Source of the DNA: Bacteroidota bacterium
GTDB taxonomy: Bacteria; Bacteroidota; Ignavibacteria; SZUA-365
NCBI GenBank assembly: GCA_003246455.1
Contig: QKAF01000073.1
Span: forward strand, 29,289 to 93,288
Direction of reading: 5' to 3'
DNA length: 64,000 nucleotides
In this document: in pieces, positions 20,091-30,045 of the stretch
How the letters are laid out: the number at the start of each line of letters is the position of its first letter
How positions within the stretch are numbered: position 1 is the first letter of the stretch
Position numbers and translations under genes: made by a program
Notes under the pieces: generated by a model
Seen by the model: the letters and a program-made list of their open reading frames with translations, nothing else
What the model was told of the DNA's origin: nothing
The model's database searches: none

Positions 20091-20110
20091 CGATCGCACG
20101 TCCCTAATCC

Positions 20111-20228
20111 GCCCCTCCCGCCCCTCCCGCCCCTTCCGCCCCTCCCGCCCCTTCCGCTCCTTCCGCCCCTCCCGCTCCTTCCGCTCCTTCCGCTCCTTCC
20201 GCTCCTCCCGCTCCTCCCGCCCTTCCCC
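20111..20228. repeat. 9-bp pyrimidine-rich tandem repeat (CCCCTYCCG / CTCCTYCCG), about 13 degenerate copies
   Basis: Direct reading, e.g. 'gcccctcccgcccctcccgccccttccgcccctcccg...ctccttccgctcctcccg'. Confidence 0.95.
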
Positions 20229-20246
20229 GAGTTCACCGAAATTTCG

Positions 20247-20254
20247 TATCTTTG
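20247..20254 (+). promoter_or_regulatory. Candidate -7 element TATCTTTG for asnS
   Basis: Exact TAnnTTTG match 31 nt upstream of the asnS ATG; the -33 side falls in the repeat and is poor. Confidence 0.4.
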
Positions 20255-20285
20255 AATTCTGTATCACCATCGACAAACGATTATC

Positions 20286-21788
20286 ATGGTTGACGTCTAT
20301 ATCCAGGATCTCGCCGCACATGTCGGAAAGGAAGTAACCCTCAAGGGCTGGCTTTATAACGGCCGTGAAGGCGGAAAGATCATGTTTCTCATTCTCCGCG
20401 ACGGCACGGGACTCTGCCAGTGCGTGGCAACACAGGACAGTCTTTCGGAAGAGGACTGGCTGAAGGCGAAATCACTCACGCAGGAATCCTCGTTCACCGT
20501 CACCGGGACGATCCGTGCCGACGAACGCGCGCCGGGCGGACACGAGATGGACGTTCGCACGCTCGACGTGGTGGCCATCGCCGAGGAGTATCCCATCACG
20601 CCGAAGGAACATGGCATCGAGTTCCTCGCCGACCGCCGTCACCTGTGGATCCGCTCCCGCCGGCAGGTGGCCATCCTCCGCATCCGCCACACCATCATCC
20701 GCGCGATCCGGAACTTCTTCGACGACCACGGCTTTACGCTGTTCGATGCCCCGATCCTCACCCCCAACGCGGTGGAAGGCACGTCGACGCTGTTCGAGAC
20801 CGAGTACTTCAAGCTTGGCAAGGCCTACCTCACGCAGTCGGGACAGCTGTACGGCGAGTCCGGCGCCATGGCGCTCGGAAAGATCTACGTCTTCGGTCCG
20901 ACCTTCCGCGCCGAGGAGTCGAAGACGCGCCGCCACCTGACCGAGTTCTGGATGGTCGAACCCGAGATGGCGTGGTTCGATCTCGACGACGACATGAAGC
21001 TGGCCGAGGATTTCATCTCCCACATCGTGCAGGCCGTGCTGAAGGAGCGTCCGAACGAGCTCGCCGAGCTCGAACGCGATACCGCCGTGCTGGAGAAAAT
21101 CGTCCCGCCCTTCCCGCGCGTGTCCTACGACGAGGCGGTGGAAATGCTGCACAGCGATAAGACCGCCCGGATGGTGGATGATCGCATTGCGGCAGCGGAA
21201 AAGGAAGCCGAAGAGCTGAAGGCCGAACTCGCTTCGAACAAGGAGCAGTACGGCAAAGTGAAGGAATGGCAGCGCAAGAAATTCGATGCGCGGGAAATCC
21301 AGATCAACAACCGGCTGACGGATCTTGAAGAAATGCTGCGCAACCTTCCCAAGTGGAAGGAATCGGCCCGCAATTTCGAACATGGCGGAGACCTTGGCGG
21401 CAGCGACGAAACACTGCTCACCTGGTATTTCGACAAGCCGGTCATCGTGCATCGCTATCCGGCCGCGGTGAAAGCGTTTTATATGAAGCGCGATCCGCAG
21501 GACGAGAGCAAGGCGCTGGCGATGGACGTCCTCGCTCCCGAGGGCTACGGCGAAATCATCGGCGGATCGCAGCGCGAAGACAATCTCGATTTCCTGCTCG
21601 AACGCATCGAGGAGCACAAGCTTCCGAAAGAAGTGTTCGAATGGTTCCTCGATCTGCGCCGCTACGGCAGCGTTCCCCACGCCGGCTTCGGCCTCGGCGT
21701 CGAGCGCACCGTGTCATGGATCTGCGGGCTGGACCATGTGCGGGAGACGATCCCCTTCCCGCGCCTCATCCACCGCAACCGCCCGTAG
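20286..21788 (+). CDS. asnS: Asparaginyl-tRNA synthetase with a coiled-coil-like insertion
   Basis: '[31 protein letters not shown]', '[35 protein letters not shown]', '[25 protein letters not shown]', '[30 protein letters not shown]'. Confidence 0.96.
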   Translation: MVDVYIQDLAAHVGKEVTLKGWLYNGREGGKIMFLILRDGTGLCQCVATQDSLSEEDWLKAKSLTQESSFTVTGTIRADERAPGGHEMDVRTLDVVAIAEEYPITPKEHGIEFLADRRHLWIRSRRQVAILRIRHTIIRAIRNFFDDHGFTLFDAPILTPNAVEGTSTLFETEYFKLGKAYLTQSGQLYGESGAMALGKIYVFGPTFRAEESKTRRHLTEFWMVEPEMAWFDLDDDMKLAEDFISHIVQAVLKERPNELAELERDTAVLEKIVPPFPRVSYDEAVEMLHSDKTARMVDDRIAAAEKEAEELKAELASNKEQYGKVKEWQRKKFDAREIQINNRLTDLEEMLRNLPKWKESARNFEHGGDLGGSDETLLTWYFDKPVIVHRYPAAVKAFYMKRDPQDESKALAMDVLAPEGYGEIIGGSQREDNLDFLLERIEEHKLPKEVFEWFLDLRRYGSVPHAGFGLGVERTVSWICGLDHVRETIPFPRLIHRNRP

Positions 21789-21841
21789 GAAGAAACCGCG
21801 AAATCGCGAAGACCGCAAAAAAGAAACGCGAACGTATTTGG

Positions 21842-21865
21842 AGCGCCCCGGATGGGGCGCTTTTT
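21842..21865 (+). terminator. Rho-independent terminator of asnS
   Basis: AGCGCCCC-GGAT-GGGGCGCTTTTT. Confidence 0.9.
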
Positions 21866-21905
21866 GTATGTTCCCCATTGCCCACATTCCGGCCTTCCGG
21901 TTACA

Positions 21906-21931
21906 TATAATCATTATCGCATATGATTATA
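21906..21931. repeat. AT-rich inverted repeat TATAATCAT-N8-ATGATTATA
   Basis: Perfect 9-bp arms in a low-GC patch upstream of the 1109-aa T9SS protein gene. Confidence 0.6.
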
Positions 21932-22240
21932 CATTTATAGTTGATTTTGCGCAGGACATTTCGTATTGTCGCAACGTACAGCCAAGGGGACATGAGATGA
22001 CGGAACGATGGAACGGGGATCACGACCATTCTGGGAACAAGACCGTATTCAGGGGTCCGGGAGGATTGCGATACCAAACTGAACGGGGGACATTGGGAAG
22101 CAACGGCGCTTCACGGGGCGGAGCGGTTATGATGATTGCCGCATGCTACGGCACGAGGGTGCTGCCGTATATCATAAACCATGCATTCATCAACTGATGG
22201 AGGAACTTATGCACACAGTACTTCATTCAACCACCGCAAG

Positions 22241-22250
22241 CCCCCCCCCC
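22241..22250. repeat. Homopolymeric C10 tract between ATG22209 and the T9SS protein ORF
   Basis: 'ccgcaag cccccccccc tataaggag'. Confidence 0.95.
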
Positions 22251-22296
22251 TATAAGGAGTTACGGTGGACGGACACTGCTCCCGCGAGGCCCTGCC

Positions 22297-25200
22297 TTGT
22301 CAAACGTCCACGGTGACGCCCGCACTCGAAACTCCGAAGCGGACAACGGCGCGTTTCGTCCTCTCCGACACACACTGATTCCAGCACTGCTTGTGGGATT
22401 GATGGTGCTGGCCGGTACACTCACCGCCTCGGCACAGCAATTCATGCTGATGACCTACGAAGTAAGCGTCGAGTGCGTGAATCTCCCAGGAAGTTCGGTC
22501 ACGATCACAGCCGAGGCTCAGAACGACGTTTTTGGATCCTCATTCACTTGGTTGGATCCCCAGGATCAGGGGAACTCCCAGTACTTCTGGAGTTCGCAGA
22601 GCAGTACTATCTCCGGTGGAGTCAACGCCACCGGTCTGTTCTGGGATTTCACCGATGCCAACACACCGAACGCAGGCAGACTGATGTACGGACTGTACAA
22701 GTTCACTGGGCCCGGCAATACCTACTTCTACCTCAATCTCCTGCACTGCTACTCGGGAAGCCCCGACACACGTATTCGTTTGAGTTATTCCGGATCTTCC
22801 TACGCCTTCGAATGGCTTGACTACTCGAGCTATCAGTGGTACGATGTCACCTTCGATGTTCTGAATCTGTGGGACGTCACAAACGAGACTCGTGACGTGA
22901 GCTGTTTCCAGGTCGACGTGACGTTGCAGAATGTGTACCATCTCGCTGCCGGGGGCAGCACAAACCAACATGGGGAGATCTTTGTGGATGATGTGAACAC
23001 CTCGTATCCCTCCCCTTCGACTGTCGCGTTCGACCTGCAGTCCGGGCATCAGGCCTGGCCTGGCGAAACTGTGACGGATGCGATCGAGATGAGTACGATA
23101 CACAAATTCCATGATTGGAATGATGCCACCACGTATCACAATGTCGTTCTGGATTGGTTTGCGGAGCTCGGGACGATAGTCACAGCAAATCATTTACCGA
23201 CCAAATCAAGCACTGGCAAGGTACTGTTCGACGGAATTGCATCCACGATGGATGTCCAACTTCGCGATCCGTGGAAAGTGATTTGGCCAATGAACGATAT
23301 ACCGTATTCGGATCTCGCATTCAACACCTACAGCTTCCCCTCCGGAGGTTTCGACTTCGGTGATATCAGCTCCTTCGGCGGAGTCTTCCTGGATGAAGAA
23401 CCATATTCGCAGGGGCACTCCTATTTTTCCATCCGCACTCCAGAGCAATTGACATGGAACGGGAGCGGTTGGGACTTCCTGCTCCCCACCGCGTATCCGT
23501 CCCCGGGTAACGCAAGGCATTGGCGGAATATCAGCTCGCCATCGCCCTTCGATATCCTGTTAACACCGCCGGTCAATTCCTCGCATGTTGTTCCCGATCA
23601 GGTGACACAGGATATCAAGTTCATCACCGCCGGTTCGGAGTTGCATGTAGAATACAAGACCCATCTCGTCTCCGATGAATCGGTCTCTTTCAGCGAGGCA
23701 CGTGGTCCCCTCGGTGCGAATTCGCAGCGGAAAATCGGCTACCTGTCTTCGGACGGTTACGTCATGGTCTATGAAAGCAATGGGAATGTCTGGCTGTCGC
23801 ATAGTGAGGCCTCGCCTCTCGCATGGGGCTGGGAACTGTGTCTTGGCAGCGGGCAACATCCTTCCCTTTTCACCGTCGAGGATTCGGCGTTGGTCACCTG
23901 GACGGACAAAGGCCGCATCCTTGCGGGCAAGTACCACAATGGCCAGTTTCAGGCCTTCGAGAGCCCGACACTTGCCAGTTTCAAACCCGACACGGACGCA
24001 TTTCCGGTCATCGCCTGCGCCGACGACGTTGATGTCATCGTGTTCGAATCGGACATCAGCACCGACCTGAGCTACATCATCCTCGAGTGTGATGAATTCA
24101 TCACGGAAGGATACATCCCCGGCGCGCTCGGCGGCATCCGCTGCGTCACACCCACGATGACGGCGGATTACGGACCGTATTTCGACATCGCCTGGCGCGA
24201 AGACCATGATATTGTATCTACGCGGCTCACATTACGCACGTGGATCATGCCTGTGAAAGTGTTGATCGACGTACCACAATTTCTCCCACGGTACAACGAA
24301 AAGTACCTCGGAGCCCCCTCCATCACCAATTATCACTATAATGCATCGCCTCCTAACCAAATCATCCGCATTATCGCGGCGGCGTCCAGGGAACCGATGG
24401 GCCAGGCGAAGATTAACATCTTCTCGATGGATGCCACGATGGTTTGGACGAACATGCAGTCGTTCTACAGCAGCTATTTTTCCAATGACATCTGGGGGCC
24501 GTCCCTCGCGGGAATCGACGCCCTTCCTTGCGGCGGCGCCTACGACAATGTACGCTGCGCGTTCAATGTGACCGATTACACGATGTATCCCACCGCGTAC
24601 TATACACGCGCGGTCGGTGTCAACTGCGGGGCATGGTCCATTACCGACCCGCAGGTCTCCTTGGCCATTCATCCGTCGATCGTCGCCTTCCCGCCAGCAA
24701 CACGCGGCCGTGGCATCCACGTCAATTTGCAGTCCGCCAATGTCCCCACTCCGTTGACTTCGAGTTGCAAGCAACTTGGCGATACCGACGTTGCCTTGAA
24801 CCGAAGCGCGTTACGCAGAGATCTTCTATCCTCGCGCGTCCTCTGGCTGCGCATCGACACCTCCGCGCTCGGTGTCGGTCTCGGCAAGGTGGAACTGATC
24901 GGAACCGCCAACAGCACACCAGTCGACTGGAAGGACCCCGCGGGTCCGGCCCCGATCAACACCGCTTCGGCGGCCTCCGCGCATCTCACAACTGAATCAT
25001 TCACGGCCAGCTCCGGAACGGTATTGAAGTACCGGCTCATGAAGGAACGCGGTACCGCACCCAACATTCCCGCTGGGACGACCGTGTATCTCGAGTTGGT
25101 CGATGCGGGAACGAGTTCCGTAGTCACCATCCTGGAGAGCATCGACGCCACGGCGTTGCAATCCGGACGGACGGTCATCACCACGACGCGCAATCTCGGT

Positions 25201-25626
25201 CAGTACCAGGGGCAGGACCTGCGGTTGCGATTGCGGCCCGTTACGACCGCGCCCTCGGTTTCCTTCTCCACCGCCGATTACCACAACATCGACACCACCT
25301 CGAGCAGCGCTTTTCCGAAGGCGGATGTCGAGTACATCGTCGACGGTGCCACGTCATCGGTATTCGGCATGCGCCTTGAGCAGAATTATCCGAATCCGTT
25401 CAACCCGACAACCACGCTGACCTATTTCCTCCCCGAGACGCGGAGCGCCACGCTCGTCATATACGACGCCTTAGGCCAGGAAGTGCGCCGTCTCGTTGAT
25501 GGCGAGGTCATTGCAGGCGAGCATCGTATCGAATTCGATGCAGGCGGCCTCGCCAGCGGAATATACATCGCGAAACTGAGCGCGGGCACACATGTGATCA
25601 CGCGCAGAATGACGTTGCTTCGATAA
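22297..25626 (+). CDS. Large secreted protein with T9SS type A sorting domain; start codon uncertain
   Basis: Signal-like 'RHTLIPALLVGLMVLAGTLTASAQQ'; C-terminus 'LEQNYPNPFNPTTTLTYFLPETRSATLVIYDALGQEVRRLVDG...GIYIAKLSAGTHVITRRMTLLR'. The ORF-track start is TTG. Confidence 0.8.
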   Translation: MSNVHGDARTRNSEADNGAFRPLRHTLIPALLVGLMVLAGTLTASAQQFMLMTYEVSVECVNLPGSSVTITAEAQNDVFGSSFTWLDPQDQGNSQYFWSSQSSTISGGVNATGLFWDFTDANTPNAGRLMYGLYKFTGPGNTYFYLNLLHCYSGSPDTRIRLSYSGSSYAFEWLDYSSYQWYDVTFDVLNLWDVTNETRDVSCFQVDVTLQNVYHLAAGGSTNQHGEIFVDDVNTSYPSPSTVAFDLQSGHQAWPGETVTDAIEMSTIHKFHDWNDATTYHNVVLDWFAELGTIVTANHLPTKSSTGKVLFDGIASTMDVQLRDPWKVIWPMNDIPYSDLAFNTYSFPSGGFDFGDISSFGGVFLDEEPYSQGHSYFSIRTPEQLTWNGSGWDFLLPTAYPSPGNARHWRNISSPSPFDILLTPPVNSSHVVPDQVTQDIKFITAGSELHVEYKTHLVSDESVSFSEARGPLGANSQRKIGYLSSDGYVMVYESNGNVWLSHSEASPLAWGWELCLGSGQHPSLFTVEDSALVTWTDKGRILAGKYHNGQFQAFESPTLASFKPDTDAFPVIACADDVDVIVFESDISTDLSYIILECDEFITEGYIPGALGGIRCVTPTMTADYGPYFDIAWREDHDIVSTRLTLRTWIMPVKVLIDVPQFLPRYNEKYLGAPSITNYHYNASPPNQIIRIIAAASREPMGQAKINIFSMDATMVWTNMQSFYSSYFSNDIWGPSLAGIDALPCGGAYDNVRCAFNVTDYTMYPTAYYTRAVGVNCGAWSITDPQVSLAIHPSIVAFPPATRGRGIHVNLQSANVPTPLTSSCKQLGDTDVALNRSALRRDLLSSRVLWLRIDTSALGVGLGKVELIGTANSTPVDWKDPAGPAPINTASAASAHLTTESFTASSGTVLKYRLMKERGTAPNIPAGTTVYLELVDAGTSSVVTILESIDATALQSGRTVITTTRNLGQYQGQDLRLRLRPVTTAPSVSFSTADYHNIDTTSSSAFPKADVEYIVDGATSSVFGMRLEQNYPNPFNPTTTLTYFLPETRSATLVIYDALGQEVRRLVDGEVIAGEHRIEFDAGGLASGIYIAKLSAGTHVITRRMTLLR

Positions 25627-25663
25627 CCAATGGTGGCCATTGAATCGATGGCTGCGATTGATC

Positions 25664-25700
25664 ACCGCGGCCCCGGTGGAAAACCGGGGCCGCGGTAAAT
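25664..25700. terminator. Strong hairpin (terminator-like)
   Basis: Perfect 14-bp arms ACCGCGGCCCCGGT-GGAAA-ACCGGGGCCGCGGT followed by AAATTTC; T-tract weak. Confidence 0.6.
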
Positions 25701-25737
25701 TTCAATTCCTATCATGTAACACCTGAAACGATTCATC

Positions 25738-26886
25738 ATGACATATACAAGAAGAACGCTCGTGCGGCTGAACGGCTTGATAATACTCGTGATGACAACT
25801 GGTTGTGCGTTTTTACTCCTGGCCTGTGAAGACAAGCCACTAATCGAGCCGCTGATTGTAGCAATTTCCGACACCACCAAGGTATTCACCGTTCCAAAAT
25901 CCGACAGTACTTCGCATAATTACACTTGGAAAACATGGATATTCGGCGATACACCAACAAGCTACTGGTTGGATGTCTCTGCCATCGATGAAAACAATGC
26001 AATCGTTGTCGGCCATGTAGAACTTCGCGATTCAGCCAGGGCACCGCATGCCGCGAGATGGGATGGAATTGATTGGCGGTTTTTCGAGATATTACTACAA
26101 CACCAGATCATACTGAATGCGAAACCTGACAGTATAACCACTTACGCAAGTGCGACGATGTCATGTGTTTGGGGTCAGATCCCAAATAATTGGACATTCA
26201 CCCACGGTGTACCGATATATTTCGACAACACGACCTTCGTCACGGATACGTATTTCTATCATCGACCAGATACAATTGTCGCCATGGGAATTTGGGGTGA
26301 TGAAGACGATCGATGGTATTACGGATTTAACGGGAAGATCCATCACGCTCGCGGACGAACATACAAGCTCCAACCCGTTGTCACATACAACGACATACAT
26401 GGCATGGCCGCGAACAAACATGAAGCCTGGGCAGTATCGCGTGGAGAACCCCTAGGCACCGTGCTGCATTATTCGAATGGCGTTTGGCGCAACTGGTCCA
26501 ATCACGTCGCAATACCCCTCTATTCGACCTACGCGGTGTGGTGCGACGAGATCGGCATGCAACCCGGCGGAACAGTCGTGATGGTGGGGAACAACATCGT
26601 GCAGTACGATACGACGTGGGAAAATGTCACGAGGCCATTGGTCGATTTCATGCCTCGGCAACGATTTTTCCGATGTGTACACGGGAGTGGACGCAATAAT
26701 ATCTGGGCGGCGGGCGATTATGGCAGCGTTGCGCATTTCAATGGAAACACCTGGGTACGCTACCCGGAGATTGCAGGCGGACCCGGTCTCTGGTACTACA
26801 GTGTGTGGGCCCTGGAGAAAAGAGTCTTTTTGGTCGGTCAGATCGGCACACAGGCGATCATCGTCATGGGAACCCGGGTGGACTGA
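25738..26886 (+). CDS. Hypothetical lipoprotein, possibly a beta-propeller-like surface protein
   Basis: Signal with lipobox 'CAFLLLAC|EDKP'; recurring W/NxxWAxG-like segments ('NNIWAAGDYGSVAHFNGNTWVRY'). Confidence 0.55.
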   Translation: MTYTRRTLVRLNGLIILVMTTGCAFLLLACEDKPLIEPLIVAISDTTKVFTVPKSDSTSHNYTWKTWIFGDTPTSYWLDVSAIDENNAIVVGHVELRDSARAPHAARWDGIDWRFFEILLQHQIILNAKPDSITTYASATMSCVWGQIPNNWTFTHGVPIYFDNTTFVTDTYFYHRPDTIVAMGIWGDEDDRWYYGFNGKIHHARGRTYKLQPVVTYNDIHGMAANKHEAWAVSRGEPLGTVLHYSNGVWRNWSNHVAIPLYSTYAVWCDEIGMQPGGTVVMVGNNIVQYDTTWENVTRPLVDFMPRQRFFRCVHGSGRNNIWAAGDYGSVAHFNGNTWVRYPEIAGGPGLWYYSVWALEKRVFLVGQIGTQAIIVMGTRVD

Positions 26887-26941
26887 GCGGCGAAAGCTTC
26901 AACTCGTCCGGCGCCCCAAAACATAAATCGGAGACCGCTTC

Positions 26942-29515
26942 ATGCGATACGCATTGTTTCTATTTATGCTCTTTCTGCTTTCGTCACCTGCCTCGCTCGC
27001 GCAGGGTACCGGCGACACGGTTCGGATCTTTGACGGCGGAGGCATGCGCTTGTCCGTCTCCTCCCGCGGCCAGATCGGCCATGACCCAGCAGGTACCGGC
27101 GGTGGTCTGCTCTGGCCGGGGGCGGGGATCTCGCGATCCCTGACACGCATGCTTGCATCTTCTTCCTCGCCCGTGTTCTTCGGACGTGTGCGGGGAACCC
27201 GGCGCGTGGCGGTCTCGCATTTCCATGATACGTTCGTTCCCGGCCCGGTCATCGGCGGCCGTCCCGTTCCGGATCCCACCGATCCGCGATACCGCATGTA
27301 TGTCATCGACGAGGATGACACCGAGACGGCGGATTACCGCGAGTGGCCGGCCTGGCTCGGAGCGCCGGTCGATGGCACAGGCAGGCCCCTGCTGTATGGT
27401 CCCACCCAGATGTTCTGGGTCATGAACGATCTCGACAGCGCCACGGTGCGCGCACGCAACGGCTGTGATCCGCTCGGCCTCGAAATGCTGCTGCTGCTTT
27501 ACGCGCCGCCCTGGCATGAGGAGCAGGCAGGCGCACTGCTGCTGCAGGTGACCTTCATCAATCAGGGTCCGGACAGCATTCTCGACGCCTACGCCGGTTA
27601 CTTCATCGATGTGGATCTGCGCGACGGATTGAACGATCTGGCCGGTAGCGATTCCCTTCGAGGACTGGTCTATGCTTATGACGGTTTCCCCGTGCTCGGT
27701 GAGGAGGGCATGCCAGCCGCCTTCGGTCTCGCGATGCCGCAGACACCCTTCGTCGCTGCTCCAGGCGCGCGTGCGCGGTGGTTCGACGGCTGGAAAACCG
27801 ATTCACGTAACATTCCGGTCTCGGCGGCAATCGCGCCGGGGAAGGCGCAGCTCACTCCCGTGCGCGAACCCCCGGTCGGCGAGGGCTGGCCGTACCAGTG
27901 GGAAGTGCTGTTGCGCGGCAAGGGCAGCGGCGTGGATGTGATCGACCCGCTGACCGGACAACCCTCCGCGTTCTGGTTTTCGGGCGATCCGGTGCGCGGC
28001 AGCGGCTGGCTGCCCGCGGACGGGCTCTCGCTCTCCGATGGCAGCCATATGAACTGGCGTCCGATGGATCAGCGCCTGCTTGTTTCGGCCGGTCCCTTTG
28101 CTATGGCCCCTGGCGACACGCAGCAGGTGACCTTCGCCCTCGTGGCGGCGCGCGGCGCCACGCCCAGTTCCGCCGTCCACGCCCTGCGCGACCGGGTCGA
28201 ACTCCTCCAGAACCGTTTCGACCGCGTCATTCCTATCGAATCGCTACGCGAGGCCGTTGCCCTACCCTCCGCCACCCCGAGCGCGATCGACGTCCGCGCC
28301 CACTTCGCCGAGTCACCCGATGTACTGCGCATCGAGGTGACAGACGCACGGGGAGGGCTGCTGTTCGAAACACCTCTCGCGGGAACCTTTGCCAGCGGGG
28401 AGTGGATCTACGAGCAACGCATCCCGCTCCCGGATGCCGGACGCGAGGGCGTCAATGCGGCGTTCATCGCCTCTTGGGGCACAGACAGTGTGCGCATTCC
28501 CGCCGGGGTTTCGATTCCGACCTATGCCGACATGGCCTTTGACGGCGTCGTTCTGCTCGATGAGGGCGATCACAACGGACGCGTCGCGCCGGACGAAGAC
28601 GCCCGATGGTTCCCGCGTCTGCGCAACGGGACCTTGCACGACTACGACCTCTTCCTGCAGTCCTACACGCAGCCGCGCACGCAATGGCTTCGGATTCCCG
28701 CTCTGCCGGCAGGCGTGACCGCGCCTTCGGAACTGTACCCATGGGCAGCATCGATGGGCATCTGCACGCTGCTGGATGAGGAAGTTCCCATTCCCACGGA
28801 CAACATTTATCGCCACTACGACATTTTCGATCCGGCGGCGAATGCCTGGTGGGCACGCGTTAACACCATCCCGTATGACAGCACCACCGGAGACTGGTAC
28901 GATGTGCTGATGACGCAGGTCGCGGGCCGTTCGGACGAGCGTCCGGGCGTGCGCATCGTGGATGCGGCGGCGCTGCAGGACCGCTGGTACGTGGCCACAA
29001 TCAATGGCCCCGTCACGTCGCGTTTTCTGTCCCTGCACGATTCCGCCACAGGGATTCCGCTGTTTTCCGGTCTCGGGATTGACAGTTTCACTGAGACTGC
29101 ACCGGAGATCGATGGCTTTCGCGTGGTTCGCGGAACAATCACAACGAAAGCGGAGAATCCCTACACCGCGCTCCAGTCCGATCGCTATGTGTTCAATCCC
29201 CGGCATACTCTGGTTGCAAGAAGCCAGAAGCCAGCTCAGGGATTCACCGCTTCCGAGCCATCGCCCAATCCGCTTTCAGACTGGACGACGGTGTACTTCA
29301 CGATTCCTGAAACCACAATCCTGCGTGCGGAAGTGTATAACGACATCGGCCGCAGGGTGCGAGTACTACGCGATGAACGGCTCGATGCCGGAAAATATTT
29401 GTTGGTCTGGGACGGGTACTGGGAAGATACACGTCCAGCGGAATCCGGCCTGTATCTATTGATTATTCAGACTGGTTCATCCGTAATCACGAGGAAAATC
29501 CAGGTCCTGCGTTGA
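26942..29515 (+). CDS. Secreted protein with divergent T9SS type A sorting domain
   Basis: Signal 'MRYALFLFMLFLLSSPASLAQ'; C-terminus 'SEPSPNPLSDWTTVYFTIPETTILRAEVYNDIGRRVRVLRDERLDAGKYLLVWDG...GLYLLIIQTGSSVITRKIQVLR'. Confidence 0.7.
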   Translation: MRYALFLFMLFLLSSPASLAQGTGDTVRIFDGGGMRLSVSSRGQIGHDPAGTGGGLLWPGAGISRSLTRMLASSSSPVFFGRVRGTRRVAVSHFHDTFVPGPVIGGRPVPDPTDPRYRMYVIDEDDTETADYREWPAWLGAPVDGTGRPLLYGPTQMFWVMNDLDSATVRARNGCDPLGLEMLLLLYAPPWHEEQAGALLLQVTFINQGPDSILDAYAGYFIDVDLRDGLNDLAGSDSLRGLVYAYDGFPVLGEEGMPAAFGLAMPQTPFVAAPGARARWFDGWKTDSRNIPVSAAIAPGKAQLTPVREPPVGEGWPYQWEVLLRGKGSGVDVIDPLTGQPSAFWFSGDPVRGSGWLPADGLSLSDGSHMNWRPMDQRLLVSAGPFAMAPGDTQQVTFALVAARGATPSSAVHALRDRVELLQNRFDRVIPIESLREAVALPSATPSAIDVRAHFAESPDVLRIEVTDARGGLLFETPLAGTFASGEWIYEQRIPLPDAGREGVNAAFIASWGTDSVRIPAGVSIPTYADMAFDGVVLLDEGDHNGRVAPDEDARWFPRLRNGTLHDYDLFLQSYTQPRTQWLRIPALPAGVTAPSELYPWAASMGICTLLDEEVPIPTDNIYRHYDIFDPAANAWWARVNTIPYDSTTGDWYDVLMTQVAGRSDERPGVRIVDAAALQDRWYVATINGPVTSRFLSLHDSATGIPLFSGLGIDSFTETAPEIDGFRVVRGTITTKAENPYTALQSDRYVFNPRHTLVARSQKPAQGFTASEPSPNPLSDWTTVYFTIPETTILRAEVYNDIGRRVRVLRDERLDAGKYLLVWDGYWEDTRPAESGLYLLIIQTGSSVITRKIQVLR

Positions 29516-29616
29516 CGCGACCACCGGAGACATAACACGCGACATCGTGCAGGCCGTCGTAATGGCGTTAAAACGTGAGCTACATTCCGATACGGCGCGA
29601 TACGCCGACGTACGCA

Positions 29617-29973
29617 TCAGAATGTGAGTACCCTGTCGCTGTCGACCACCCATTCCGCGAGGGCCGGCATGGTCGACTTCTCCGCACCCTCGAAACAGGG
29701 CTGATTCTTGTACATGCCGCAGCGGGTCATGCACGTGCCGCAGACCCTGACCGTCACTCCCCGCGTGAGAAGATCCTTGAGCATGACGACCAGATCCTGA
29801 TCGTACTGTTCTGGTTTCGCGCGCGCGTCCCGGGCCATGTCCACCGCATCGTTCATCAGAAAAATCCGTACGTTCTGTCCCGCTTCGAGAAGCTTGCCCG
29901 CCAGACGCAGCCCGTTCCACGTGACGCCGGTGTTGCCGTACGGTTCCCGGTTGAAGATGATGAGGACGCTCAT
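29617..29973 (-). CDS. DsrE/DsrF-like family protein
   Basis: 'MSVLIIFNREPYGNTGVTWNGLRLAGKLLEAGQNVRIFLMNDAV'; 'VCGTCMTRCGM' cysteines. Confidence 0.8.
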   Translation of the reverse strand: MSVLIIFNREPYGNTGVTWNGLRLAGKLLEAGQNVRIFLMNDAVDMARDARAKPEQYDQDLVVMLKDLLTRGVTVRVCGTCMTRCGMYKNQPCFEGAEKSTMPALAEWVVDSDRVLTF

Positions 29974-30045
29974 GTGTGCTCCTTTAATAATGGGGATACA
30001 TAATACCCACCGCTTGGGGTGGCGCGGCCAGCGGCGGATATGAGG

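Noticed and set aside
20111-20228. Short-unit repeat considered as a CRISPR array
   Set aside because: The unit is 9 bp with no spacers; a simple tandem repeat.
20051-20236. GRSGRSGRSG-like 61-aa ORF on the minus strand (and RGG-like readings in other frames)
   Set aside because: A translation of the 9-bp simple repeat, with no start context or homology.
21997-22197. 66-aa ORF (MTERWNGDHDHSG...) before the poly-C region
   Set aside because: SD-like AAGGGG present but no recognisable features; could be a leader peptide, evidence too thin to call.
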